From SZUA-444 sp965226565 (GTDB lineage: Bacteria > Bacillota > Clostridia > Oscillospirales > Ruminococcaceae), in contig CBDDDI010000004.1 of NCBI GenBank assembly GCA_965226565.1, positions 62,001-126,000 on the forward strand: a stretch of DNA of 64,000 nt. Reading direction: 5' to 3'. The notes below the pieces were generated by a model. It saw only the letters and a list, made by a program, of their open reading frames with translations, was not told the origin of the DNA and ran no database searches. Below are positions 1 through 8,353 of the stretch, piece by piece. The translations under genes and the position numbers were made by a program. How positions within the stretch are numbered: position 1 is the stretch's first letter; the number at the start of each line of letters is the position of its first letter.

Positions 1-38
1 AAAGCGAAAACTCTTGTTCTTCTTTTCCGTACATTCAT
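1..38 (-). CDS. 5' end of an unidentified gene running off the left edge
   Basis: Only the first dozen codons are in the window, so no function can be given. A good ribosome site (AAGGAGA on the minus strand, about 44-50) precedes two overlapping ATGs. The ATG at 38 has the better spacing of 7 nt and would read MNVRKRRTRVFA. The ATG at 34 has 11 nt spacing and would read MYGKEEQEFSL, with codons more typical of this genome. The frame is undecided. The gene lies downstream of the GH31 glycosidase on the same strand but is separated from it by a terminator, so it is probably transcribed on its own. Confidence 0.4.
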   Translation of the reverse strand, partial: MNVRKRRTRVFA

Positions 39-233
39 AACTATCTCTCCTTACCTTCATATTTTTATTACAAATCCGCACTTTCTTTTAAAACAATATT
101 AACACATTTTATCTACATTTACAATAATTTTTATTAAATTTATTGATTAATTTAGTAAATATTGTACTAAATACAATAAAGGTAACCTCATAAATTACTT
201 AAATTATACATTTTTTACAATCATTTTAAGCAC

Positions 234-272
234 CAAAAAAACAACCTTACCACTCATATAAGTGATAAGGTT
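234..272 (-). terminator. Intrinsic terminator of the GH31 gene
   Basis: A 12-bp stem with one G-U pair (243-254 with 261-272) and a 6-nt loop is followed on the minus strand by a run of seven T. It lies just after the stop of the GH31 glycosidase gene. Confidence 0.8.
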
Positions 273-306
273 TATATAATAATTATTTTTATTTATATAG
301 TTAGAA

Positions 307-2562
307 TTATTTATTATTCAAAACTCTAACATCTATATTTTTATACTTAACATCATAACCTTGATGTTCTATAACAACATTCATAAGTTTATCTTTAAAT
401 ACAAATTTATACTTATTAAATGTACCATTTTTATATTCAAAGTCTGTCTTATTGTCTTGATAATGAGTATAAGTAGCATTGTCACCATATACTTCTAAAA
501 TCAAACTATCCATATTATGTTCACCAACATATTGCATTGGCAAATATTTAGGAATTATACTATTTTCTTTAACAAAGATAGGACAAACATCGATCGGAGC
601 ATAATAAGTAATATGTTGATTACCTTCAAAAACTTCATGAGTATTGTAATCTACCCAACGTCCTTCTGGTAAATAAACAACTTTATATTCTGAACCTTGA
701 GTTACAACTGGTGAAACTAATATACTGCTACCAACCATAAATTGATCATTACAATTTCTTGCATTCATATCATCTTGATATTCATAGACAAGTGGTCTCA
801 TTACTGGCGCACCTGTTTGTTCACTTTCCCACATCAAATCATATATATATGGCAACAATTCATAACGCAAGTTTACAAACTTTCTATAAATCTCTAAAGT
901 TTCTTTTCCAAAACTCCATGGTTCTTGGTGTTTAGTTCCTATTGAAGCATGGTTTCTAAACAATGGACTAAAACATCCAACTTGAATCCATCTACTTAAA
1001 AGTTCTGGTGTTGTATCAGATCCAAATCCTCCAATATCAGTTCCTACAAAAGTCATTCCACTTAATCCTAAATTACAAAGCTGCGGAATTGCCATTTGTA
1101 AATGAGCCCAAATACTATGATTATCACCTGTCCAACCAGTACTATACTTTTGAGTTCCTGCATAACAAGCTCTTGTTATTACAAAAGGTCTTTTGCCTGT
1201 ATAAGATTTCATAAATTCATATGTTGCTTTTGCCATATTATGACCATATACATTGTGCATTTCAGCATGAGTTGTTTTTCTGCCTTCATCCATCATTGGT
1301 AGATCATTTGGAAGTGGTCCATTAAAACTTGCTGGTTCATTCATATCATTCCAAATACCAGAAACTCCTGCATCCATCAATACTTTATGATTTCTGCCCC
1401 ACCATTTTCTTACCTTTTTCTCTCCGAAACTTGGGAAAACTGAATCTCCAGGCCAAACAGCATTTACATACACTTCATCTTTTTCGTCTTTAACAAAGTA
1501 ATCTTTTTCAATACCTTCTTTGTAAACACTATAATTTTCATCAACTTTTACACCTGGATCAATAATTGTTACAACTTTAAATCCATCTTGTTTAAGTGTT
1601 CTTAACTCATTTTCAAAGTCTTTATGTCTTTTATCATCCCATGTAAACACTCTATATTCATCCATATAATCTATATCTAAATGAATAACATCACATGGAA
1701 TTTTATATTTTCTCATATTTTGAGCTAATTCTGCAACTTCTTCTTCATCAATATAGCTCCATCTACTTTGTTGATAACCTAAAGTCCACATTTGTGGCAA
1801 TGGAGTTGTTCCTGTTAAATAAGTATAACCTTCAACTACTTCAGGCATTTTTTCACCATAGATAAAGTAATAATCTATTGCACCATTTGATGCTCCAAAC
1901 ATATAATAATCATTACTTGTTTTACCCATGTCAAAATATGTTTCAAAAGTATTGTCAAAGAAAATTCCGTATACAGATTTTTCATTTAGTGTTATAAAGA
2001 ATGGAATTGATTTATATAGTGATTGGAAAGAATCAACGTGTGGAGCTGGATTATCAGTATTCCACATTTTATAATCATAATGTCTTTTATTCATGAAACC
2101 TGTTTTATCACCAAGTCCATAAAAACAATCATCCGGTTTCATCTCTTTTGCAACATATAATGACTGTTGACCATTATTAGCATTGCTATGACCTTCAGAT
2201 TCCATAAGTTCAGCATGTTCTTTATCAAGCTCTTCTTTATTAGTAATGTTATCACGATAATCTCTTACAATCATATTACCTTTACTGTCATAAATATCTA
2301 TATAGAAATCATCATTTATTATTACAATAAGCTTGTCCGTTCTTATCGCTACACTTCTACCTTGTTGTTTTGTAATAAATTCTACTGGCTTGTTTATAGT
2401 ATACCTAGCAGCTTTTGACTTTGAAGCTTGACCTAATGGATCGTAAATAACACGAACTATTTCACTAGTTATAACTTCTACCTTAGCATGTCCATTCTCA
2501 AATTTAAAATCAACAACGTTTCCGTTTCTTTTATATTCTATTAAATTACCAAGTTGCTTCAT
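307..2562 (-). CDS. GH31 family alpha-glycosidase (alpha-glucosidase or alpha-xylosidase type)
   Basis: A 751-aa glycoside hydrolase of family 31, expected to release glucose (or xylose) from the non-reducing ends of alpha-linked oligosaccharides by a retaining mechanism. The catalytic barrel carries WNDMNEP at 404-410, where D406 is the expected nucleophile, and TGDNHSIW near 478-485, where D480 is the likely acid/base. An N-terminal beta-sandwich (about 1-240) and C-terminal beta domains fit the family length. There is no signal peptide, so it should act in the cytoplasm on imported oligosaccharides. The start is supported by AGGAGGAGC, 6 nt upstream. It has its own promoter and terminator. 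With the amylase, phosphorylase and glucokinase in this window it suggests alpha-glucan use. Exact substrate cannot be read from motifs. Confidence 0.93.
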   Translation of the reverse strand: MKQLGNLIEYKRNGNVVDFKFENGHAKVEVITSEIVRVIYDPLGQASKSKAARYTINKPVEFITKQQGRSVAIRTDKLIVIINDDFYIDIYDSKGNMIVRDYRDNITNKEELDKEHAELMESEGHSNANNGQQSLYVAKEMKPDDCFYGLGDKTGFMNKRHYDYKMWNTDNPAPHVDSFQSLYKSIPFFITLNEKSVYGIFFDNTFETYFDMGKTSNDYYMFGASNGAIDYYFIYGEKMPEVVEGYTYLTGTTPLPQMWTLGYQQSRWSYIDEEEVAELAQNMRKYKIPCDVIHLDIDYMDEYRVFTWDDKRHKDFENELRTLKQDGFKVVTIIDPGVKVDENYSVYKEGIEKDYFVKDEKDEVYVNAVWPGDSVFPSFGEKKVRKWWGRNHKVLMDAGVSGIWNDMNEPASFNGPLPNDLPMMDEGRKTTHAEMHNVYGHNMAKATYEFMKSYTGKRPFVITRACYAGTQKYSTGWTGDNHSIWAHLQMAIPQLCNLGLSGMTFVGTDIGGFGSDTTPELLSRWIQVGCFSPLFRNHASIGTKHQEPWSFGKETLEIYRKFVNLRYELLPYIYDLMWESEQTGAPVMRPLVYEYQDDMNARNCNDQFMVGSSILVSPVVTQGSEYKVVYLPEGRWVDYNTHEVFEGNQHITYYAPIDVCPIFVKENSIIPKYLPMQYVGEHNMDSLILEVYGDNATYTHYQDNKTDFEYKNGTFNKYKFVFKDKLMNVVIEHQGYDVKYKNIDVRVLNNK

Positions 2563-2591
2563 ATTGCTCCTCCTAAATAAACATTAGTAAA

Positions 2592-2626
2592 ATGATAACA
2601 TATTTATAACGTCAATGTAAACACAT
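2592..2626 (-). promoter_or_regulatory. Promoter of the GH31 gene with overlapping dyad
   Basis: On the minus strand TTTACA and TATCAT are spaced 18 nt apart, and the -10 is extended by TG. The -35 overlaps a partial dyad (ATGTAAACACAT on the plus strand, 2615-2626), the kind of place where a LacI-type sugar repressor could bind. The operator idea is inference. Confidence 0.5.
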
Positions 2627-3019
2627 AAATTTATTATATTTTTATTAATTTTTAAAGCAATTCGCATTAATTGTGTATAATATGCTAATTTATTGAAAAA
2701 AATGGATTGATATGATATTAATTACCTTAAAATAACACATACTTTAAATTTGAAAATATATTAAAAACAATTTTACCAAAAATAGTTTTAACACTTAAAA
2801 AACTATTATTTCTATTATAAAAAGACAACTACAAAACCTTTTAAATTCTTTATAAATATAAAAATATTTATTTTTTTGCGAAACTCTTTTTTAAAATCCT
2901 ATATAAAAATATACAAAATATTATAAATTAAAATTAAAAAATTTATTTTAACTAAAAATAATCTTATCAAACAATTAATTTTTAAAGTTAATCATTTCCA
3001 ATTTAAGATCTAAGATAAT
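2627..3019. other. AT-rich intergenic stretch, nothing recognised
   Basis: Between the divergent promoters of the GH31 gene and the proBA operon I see only AT-rich DNA. There is no credible ORF, RNA gene or repeat. Confidence 0.6.
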
Positions 3020-3048
3020 TTGACAAATTAAAACCGTATTATTATAAT
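3020..3048 (+). promoter_or_regulatory. Consensus sigma-A promoter of the proBA operon
   Basis: TTGACA at 3020-3025 and TATAAT at 3043-3048 are separated by 17 nt, a full consensus match. It drives the gene at 3093 and probably the whole operon to the terminator at 7325. Confidence 0.85.
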
Positions 3049-3092
3049 ATAAGGTATGTATTAAAAAATATACTATATATAAGGAGATAAAA

Positions 3093-3443
3093 ATGCTTGA
3101 TTCTATATATGCACCTTTTCCTTTTCCATTTCATTTAACATATTGTATTATAGCAACAGTTGTCCTTTTTTTACAAATGAAAAGAAAAGATATAACATAT
3201 TATAAACCAATGATTATTGCTATTGATTTTACATTAATAGCTCAAATAACAGAAAATCAAACAGCTATATTAGTTCTTGGAATTTTTGAAGCTATTATGG
3301 TTGTTGTTATTATTGCAATGGTTATAATGCATTCTATTAATGAGAAAAAGAAAAGAACTAAAACACCAGATGTTTTACCTCAACATTATGCTAAAACATA
3401 TTCTGATTTTAATTTTGAAGAAGATGAAGATGATAATATATAA
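3093..3443 (+). CDS. Small membrane protein of unknown function
   Basis: A 116-aa protein that I do not recognise. Hydrophobic segments at about 12-28, 38-55 and 58-84 suggest two or three membrane spans. They are followed by a basic stretch (EKKKRTK) and a strongly acidic C-terminal tail (EEDEDD), so the tail is probably cytoplasmic by the positive-inside rule. The start has AAGGAGA 5 nt upstream. It is first in the operon, 14 nt before a 2-hydroxyacid dehydrogenase and upstream of proBA. Function unknown. Confidence 0.75.
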   Translation: MLDSIYAPFPFPFHLTYCIIATVVLFLQMKRKDITYYKPMIIAIDFTLIAQITENQTAILVLGIFEAIMVVVIIAMVIMHSINEKKKRTKTPDVLPQHYAKTYSDFNFEEDEDDNI

Positions 3444-3457
3444 ATAAAAGAGGTTTT

Positions 3458-4408
3458 ATGAATATTGTAATTCTTGATTCAGGTACTTTATCTAATGATG
3501 ACATAGATTTTAAAGTTTTCAATAAATTTGGAAATGTAAAAATTTATGATTATACTGCTTATGAAGATGTATTGGAAAGAATAGAAAACGCTGAGATTAT
3601 TCTTTGTACAAGAACTCCAATAACACGTGAAATAATAATTAACAGTCCAAAATTAAAATATATAGGGCTGTTTTCAACAGGATTTAATTCTGTTGATATT
3701 AATGCTGCTAAAGAACATGGAATTGTTGTTACAAATGCTCCTAGCTATTCTACTAATGCAGTTGCTCAACATGTTTTTGCTTTTATTCTTGATAATTATT
3801 CTAAAATAAATTTTTATAATCAAAGTGTTAAAAATGGTGATTGGATAACTTCCAAACACTTTTCATATTTTAATGAACCTATTGACGAAATTAGAGAAAA
3901 AACTCTTGGAATAATAGGTTTTGGTAGCATTGGAAAAAAAGTTTATCAAATTGCTAAAGCTTTTGATATGAACGTTATTGTGCATACAAGAAGTATTTGT
4001 GATGAATATGATAAAAATATATTTAAATCATTTGATGATGTAATTAAAAATTCTGATATTATTACACTACATTGTCCTTTAACAGAAAAAACAAAAAATA
4101 TTATTAATACTGATTCTTTATCAAAAATGAAATCTTCAGCTATGCTTATTAACACAGCAAGAGGACCTTTGATAAATGAAGAAGATTTATATTTGGCACT
4201 TAAAAACAATCTTATTTCAAAAGCTTATCTTGATGTTATAAACACAGAACCAATGCAAAAAGAAAACAAACTTATAAAACAAAATAATTGTATAATTACT
4301 CCTCATATTGCGTGGGCACCTTTAAAAACAAGACAAAATTTAATTTTGCTTGTTGCTAATAATTTAGATCAATTTATTAATGGCACTCCACAAAATGTGA
4401 TATTTTAA
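3458..4408 (+). CDS. D-isomer specific 2-hydroxyacid dehydrogenase (glycerate dehydrogenase-like)
   Basis: A 316-aa NAD-dependent oxidoreductase that interconverts a 2-oxoacid and a D-2-hydroxyacid. The Rossmann motif GFGSIG lies at 154-159. The catalytic set is visible: R235 in NTARGP, E264 in NTEP and H283 in TPHIAW. The HIAWAP and C-terminal NLDQFINGTPQNV segments most resemble glycerate/hydroxypyruvate dehydrogenases, but substrate is not certain; a 3-phosphoglycerate or D-lactate role is possible. It lacks the ACT domain of full-length SerA. It sits 12 nt before proB, an unusual partner for proline synthesis. The start follows AAGAGG. Confidence 0.9.
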   Translation: MNIVILDSGTLSNDDIDFKVFNKFGNVKIYDYTAYEDVLERIENAEIILCTRTPITREIIINSPKLKYIGLFSTGFNSVDINAAKEHGIVVTNAPSYSTNAVAQHVFAFILDNYSKINFYNQSVKNGDWITSKHFSYFNEPIDEIREKTLGIIGFGSIGKKVYQIAKAFDMNVIVHTRSICDEYDKNIFKSFDDVIKNSDIITLHCPLTEKTKNIINTDSLSKMKSSAMLINTARGPLINEEDLYLALKNNLISKAYLDVINTEPMQKENKLIKQNNCIITPHIAWAPLKTRQNLILLVANNLDQFINGTPQNVIF

Positions 4409-4420
4409 AGGACGTGAACT

Positions 4421-5221
4421 ATGAACAAAATATCAGACAGTAAAACTGTTGTAATAAAAGTAGGAACTTCGACTTTAACTCATTCTACTGGAATGTTTAA
4501 TTTAAGAAGAGTTGAAAATTTAGTCAAAGTTTTATCTGATCTTAAGAACTTAGGAAAAGATATAATTTTAGTTACATCAGGTGCTATAGGAATAGGTTGT
4601 GGAAAACTTGGACTTGCTAATAAACCAACTGATATTCCATCAAAACAAGCTATTGCTGCTATTGGCCAATGTGAACTAATGTATTTTTATGATAGACAAT
4701 TTGCAAAATACAATCATACTGTGGCACAAGTTCTTATGACTAAAGATGGTCTTAATGACACTGATAGAATAACAAATTGTAAAAATACTCTTACAAAACT
4801 TCTTGATTTAGGAGTTATTCCTATTATTAATGAAAATGACACTATGTCTGTTGAAGAAATTAAATTTGGTGATAACGACACTTTATCAGCTGTTGTTGCA
4901 TCAATCGTTGATGCTGATTTACATATAATATTATCTGATATTGATGGTCTTTATGATAAAAATCCATCAACAAATTCTGATGCAAAACTTATACCTGTTG
5001 TGAATGAAATAAATGATGATATTATTTCTTTAGCTGGTACAAGTGGATCTGAATATGGAACTGGTGGTATGATCACAAAAATTAATGCTGCTGAGATTTC
5101 AAATTCTCATGGAATTGATATGATTATTGCAAATGGACAAGATCCTAATATTTTATACGATTTATTTGAAAATAAGCCTATAGGTACAATATTTATTTCT
5201 TCAAAGGAGGAAAAAGAATGA
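4421..5221 (+). CDS. proB: Glutamate 5-kinase
   Basis: Catalyses ATP-dependent phosphorylation of glutamate, the first step of proline synthesis. This 266-aa protein is a bare amino-acid kinase domain: VIKVGTSTLT near the N-terminus, VTSGAIGIG around 51-59, and the substrate segment NENDTMSVEEIKFGDND. It lacks the C-terminal PUA domain of the roughly 367-aa E. coli enzyme, as in many clostridial short forms. The start has AAGGACG upstream. Its TGA overlaps the ATG of proA by 4 nt, so the two are translationally coupled, matching the need to channel the labile glutamyl phosphate. Confidence 0.96.
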   Translation: MNKISDSKTVVIKVGTSTLTHSTGMFNLRRVENLVKVLSDLKNLGKDIILVTSGAIGIGCGKLGLANKPTDIPSKQAIAAIGQCELMYFYDRQFAKYNHTVAQVLMTKDGLNDTDRITNCKNTLTKLLDLGVIPIINENDTMSVEEIKFGDNDTLSAVVASIVDADLHIILSDIDGLYDKNPSTNSDAKLIPVVNEINDDIISLAGTSGSEYGTGGMITKINAAEISNSHGIDMIIANGQDPNILYDLFENKPIGTIFISSKEEKE

Positions 5222-6465
5222 GTTATATCGAAGATCTTGGAATAAAAGCCAAAGCTGCAAAAGAATCTATTGCTTTAGCTTCAACAGATTTGAAAAATCA
5301 TGCTATTAATTGTATTGCTGATGAACTTATTGCACAAACAGATTATATTATTTCAGAAAATTCTGATGATTTAAGACGTGCTAAAGAAAATGGTATGTCA
5401 GAATCAATGCAAGACAGATTGATGTTAAATCAAACACGAATTAATAATATAGCTAATGCTTTAAGATCTCTTACTAAACTTGATGATCCTATTGGAGTCA
5501 TTGATAGTGGACTTGTAAGACCAAATGGACTTAGAATTTCAAAAATACGTGTTCCTCTTGGTGTTGTTGGAATTATTTTTGAATCACGTCCTAATGTTAC
5601 TGTTGATGCTGGTGCATTATGTTTGAAATCAGGTAATGCAGTAATTTTAAGAGGTGGTAAAGAAGCTATTTCTTCTAATATTTGTCTTACTCAAATTATG
5701 CAAACTGCTTTAGAAAAAGCTGGTTTGGATCCTAATTGTATTCAGCTTGTTGAAGATATTTCAAGAGAAACTGCTACTTTGATGATGAAGTGTAACGAAT
5801 ATATTGATGTTCTTATTCCTCGTGGTGGTGCTGGTCTTATTAATGCTATTGTTAAAAACGCAACTGTTCCTGTTATAGAAACTGGAACTGGCAATTGTCA
5901 TGTTTATGTTGACTCTTCTGCTAATGTTAAAATGGCTGTGGATATTGTTAATAACGGAAAAACTTCTCGTCCATCTGTTTGTAATGCTATTGAAACTTGT
6001 CTTGTTCATAAATCTATTGCTGATGAATTTTTACCAAAGCTTAAAGAAGAACTTGATAAGAAAAATGTTGAAATAAGAGGTTGTAATCTTACTGAAGTTA
6101 TTTTAGGTGGTTCTATTAGACCTGCTACTAACAAAGATTATGCTACTGAATTTTTAGATTATATTTTAGCTGTAAAAGTTGTTGATGATATTGCTGAAGC
6201 TATTGAACATATTAATCATTACTCTACTGGACATTCTGAATGTATTGTGACACAATCACTTCTTAGTGCTGAAGAATTCCAAAAAAGAGTTGATGCTGCT
6301 GCTGTTTATGTTAACGCTTCTACTAGATTTACTGATGGTGAAGAATTTGGATTTGGAGCTGAAATAGGAATCTCTACACAAAAATTACATGCAAGAGGTC
6401 CTATGGGACTTCGTGAACTTACGAGTGTTAAATATTTGATTAATGGAAATGGTCAAATTAGATAG
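5218..6465 (+). CDS. proA: Gamma-glutamyl phosphate reductase
   Basis: Reduces glutamyl-5-phosphate with NADPH to glutamate semialdehyde, the second step of proline synthesis. The 415-aa length is usual. The aldehyde-dehydrogenase-like catalytic cysteine is C255 in RPSVCNAIE; RVPLGVVGIIFESRPNVT (112-128) and the C-terminal GFGAEIGISTQKLHARGP are family hallmarks. The ATG overlaps the proB stop, and a ribosome site AAAGGAGG lies inside the end of proB. proC is not in the window. Confidence 0.97.
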   Translation: MSYIEDLGIKAKAAKESIALASTDLKNHAINCIADELIAQTDYIISENSDDLRRAKENGMSESMQDRLMLNQTRINNIANALRSLTKLDDPIGVIDSGLVRPNGLRISKIRVPLGVVGIIFESRPNVTVDAGALCLKSGNAVILRGGKEAISSNICLTQIMQTALEKAGLDPNCIQLVEDISRETATLMMKCNEYIDVLIPRGGAGLINAIVKNATVPVIETGTGNCHVYVDSSANVKMAVDIVNNGKTSRPSVCNAIETCLVHKSIADEFLPKLKEELDKKNVEIRGCNLTEVILGGSIRPATNKDYATEFLDYILAVKVVDDIAEAIEHINHYSTGHSECIVTQSLLSAEEFQKRVDAAAVYVNASTRFTDGEEFGFGAEIGISTQKLHARGPMGLRELTSVKYLINGNGQIR

Positions 6466-6474
6466 GAGAATTTA

Positions 6475-7272
6475 ATGTCAAAAAAATTTAAATATATTTC
6501 AGCATCGTCAAATGATGATAAAAACTCAAAAGATAACGAAGTTTTAAATGAAGAAATAAATTCACCAGAAAATGTTGATAACGAAAACAATAATAAAAAA
6601 CAAGGTTTATCAGGAAAAAGAATCGTTTATTTTTGGCTAGGTATTTTTACGACTATAATGACTGTAATTGGTATTATCTTTACAGTTGGATTTGTTGGAG
6701 ATGTTATAAAAAATTTAGCTGATAACACTTCTCAAAAAGAAGATTTTGCTAAAGTTATTTATCCTTTTGTAATTGTTGATTGTCCTGATTTTAATGATGG
6801 TACTACACTTTTACCTGAATTAACTTTAAGAATTGCTGCTTGGGATACTATTATTAATTATGATGAGAAAAAATATGCTGATGAATTTGGTAATTTTTCA
6901 GTTCCTGAATCTGATTTAGAAGTTGTCGCAACTAGGTTATTAGGTGAAGGTTTAACTTTTGAACATCAACATTTAGGAGATGCTTCATTATATTTTAATT
7001 ATGATTCTAATACAAAATCATATTCTTTGCCTGTTATGCCAACTGAAATGTCTTATTATCCTAAAGTAGAGGAATTTAAAAAGAATGATGATAAAATATC
7101 TTATACTCTTAAAGTAGGTTATTATAGTCCACTTCCTGAATGGGTTTCAAAAGAGAAAAAAGATTTGCCTTTTAAATATCGTTCATATACTTTAGAAAAA
7201 TCTGGAAAAGAATATATTGTAAAATCAATAAAAACAATTCAAGACTCTTCTATTACTAACGACGGTATATAA
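6475..7272 (+). CDS. Single-span membrane-anchored protein of unknown function
   Basis: A 265-aa protein that I cannot assign. The first 45 residues are polar and rich in Asn, Asp and Glu (low complexity). Then comes one hydrophobic span at about 49-75, and then a roughly 190-aa soluble domain. A basic GKR just before the span predicts a cytoplasmic N-terminus and an outside C-terminal domain. No catalytic motif or cysteine pair stands out. The start follows TAGGAG, only 9 nt after proA, so it ends the proBA operon, followed by a strong terminator. Confidence 0.8.
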   Translation: MSKKFKYISASSNDDKNSKDNEVLNEEINSPENVDNENNNKKQGLSGKRIVYFWLGIFTTIMTVIGIIFTVGFVGDVIKNLADNTSQKEDFAKVIYPFVIVDCPDFNDGTTLLPELTLRIAAWDTIINYDEKKYADEFGNFSVPESDLEVVATRLLGEGLTFEHQHLGDASLYFNYDSNTKSYSLPVMPTEMSYYPKVEEFKKNDDKISYTLKVGYYSPLPEWVSKEKKDLPFKYRSYTLEKSGKEYIVKSIKTIQDSSITNDGI

Positions 7273-7287
7273 AAAAACATAAATAAA

Positions 7288-7325
7288 TTGAGGTATCTTT
7301 TAATAAGATACCTCAATATTTTTTT
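7288..7325 (+). terminator. Intrinsic terminator of the proBA operon
   Basis: A perfect 12-bp stem (7288-7299 with 7305-7316), a 5-nt loop and a T-rich tail to 7325. The minus-strand transcript that starts near 8058 would also run into this hairpin, with a weaker tail. Confidence 0.9.
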
Positions 7326-8058
7326 AAATTATATTATAATAACTGGTGGAATCACTCCTGACTAATTTTCTATTAAATATTGCTCTGACAATACTATTAA
7401 ATTAATTATCAAAAGTTACCTCCTGAAAATAAAATTTTTATTATGTATAGTTAATACATATTCATATAATTATTAGCTGATTCTTTTTAAAACATCATTA
7501 AAATTATTCTTAATTTTTTGCTAAAACTTAAGCTATCAATACTATTAAAATTTTAACTATGACTTTTACTATATATATCAGCTAAAAGCAAACTATCTCA
7601 TTGGATTCACCCATTTCTTCTAAATTTTTTTCTTTAAATTTATTCTTTGAATCAATCAAATCACCTTTACTTAAATTATATGTAATTAATCATTACTAAT
7701 ACAATTGTTAATCATAGTACAAAAACTATATCATTGGATTCACCTTTTCGTATTTTTTTAAATCAATTATAATTATTAACTACTTCATTGGAAACACTCT
7801 TTCTTATTTTAATTTTTTAAGAGCATTCATCTAAGCTTTATTGCTTTATAAACCTAAATGGTTGAATTTTAACTTTTACTTATAAAAGTAATTAAGTCCT
7901 ATTTTAATTAAATTGCAAGTCCAGCTTTAATGTTACTCTTTGGATCTGCGACTCTAAACTTTCCATTGGACTCTCCTCTTTCTAAAAAAATTTGTAATTA
8001 TTAAATTTTAAGATATTATTATCACTCCTTCTCTATTATTAAGGATTATTTTTTCCTT
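7326..8058 (-). ncRNA. Predicted promoter-driven transcript without a normal ORF
   Basis: About 730 nt read from a good minus-strand promoter (8065-8093) toward the hairpin at 7288-7316. It holds no ORF over about 30 codons. It holds several ribosome-site-like sequences: AGGAGGT at about 7419-7425 before a TTG and 16 codons, GAGGAG before the ATG at 7966, and AAGGAG near 8023. An ORF of 20 codons spans 7904-7966. Repeated boxes are listed separately. It may be an sRNA, a string of tiny ORFs, or the wreck of tandem small-peptide genes. The transcript itself is inferred from promoter and layout only. Confidence 0.4.
7341..7976 (-). repeat. Dispersed ~20-bp box: ribosome site, TCCA, ATG
   Basis: Four minus-strand boxes share a purine-rich ribosome-site-like stretch followed directly by TCCAATG: at 7591-7612, 7724-7745, 7778-7800 and 7957-7979. 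A fifth, weaker relative without ATG lies at 7341-7358. The consensus of the first two is GGTGAATCCAATGANATAG. In three boxes the ATG is followed by one codon and TAG (ATG AGA, ATG ATA, ATG AAG). In the fourth it opens 20 codons. Spacing of the ATGs is irregular (133, 54 and 178 nt). Confidence 0.7.
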
Positions 8059-8064
8059 GTCTAT

Positions 8065-8093
8065 AATATACCATATCTTTTGTACAAAGTCAA
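8065..8093 (-). promoter_or_regulatory. Strong sigma-A promoter facing the repeat region
   Basis: On the minus strand TTGACT (8088-8093) and TATATT (8065-8070) are separated by 17 nt. The expected start is near 8058. No ordinary gene lies downstream on that strand. Confidence 0.7.
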
Positions 8094-8150
8094 TAGTATT
8101 TTTCAAAAATACTTAAAAAAACTATATTTATGTCATAAAATAATATTGGA

Positions 8151-8180
8151 TTGACTTATATATATTAAAAATGTTATAAT
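8151..8180 (+). promoter_or_regulatory. Promoter of the DUF1292 gene
   Basis: TTGACT at 8151-8156 and TATAAT at 8175-8180 with an 18-nt spacer. The start codon is about 165 nt downstream, giving a long leader. Confidence 0.65.
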
Positions 8181-8187
8181 GATAACT

Positions 8188-8322
8188 GCCCAATAATAGT
8201 ATTCTTATTACATTAAATATAATAAAAATTTTTATAGCTTATTTTTTAAATAACTATTACATAATAAGTAAATATTAATTTGCTTATTTTGATTTTTAAT
8301 AATATATTTAATTTGTTTGGGC
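8188..8322 (+). promoter_or_regulatory. Possibly structured 5' leader of the DUF1292 gene
   Basis: GCCCAA at 8188-8193 is complementary to TTGGGC at 8317-8322. These are almost the only GC-rich words in the leader, and would close a 135-nt domain just upstream of the ribosome site. Inside, AATAAG with flanking bases pairs with CTTATT around 8263-8286. I recognise no known riboswitch. The pairing may be chance. Confidence 0.3.
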
Positions 8323-8353
8323 TAAATTATAAACATATTTAGGAGGATTTTTT

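Noticed and set aside
2640..2700. Plus-strand promoter around a TATAAT at about 2681
   Set aside because: No -35 at a suitable distance and no gene within 390 nt; the consensus promoter at 3020 already explains the operon.
7341..7980. CRISPR-like array from the repeated boxes
   Set aside because: Repeats are about 20 bp, imperfect, and unevenly spaced (54 to 178 nt); there are no cas genes.
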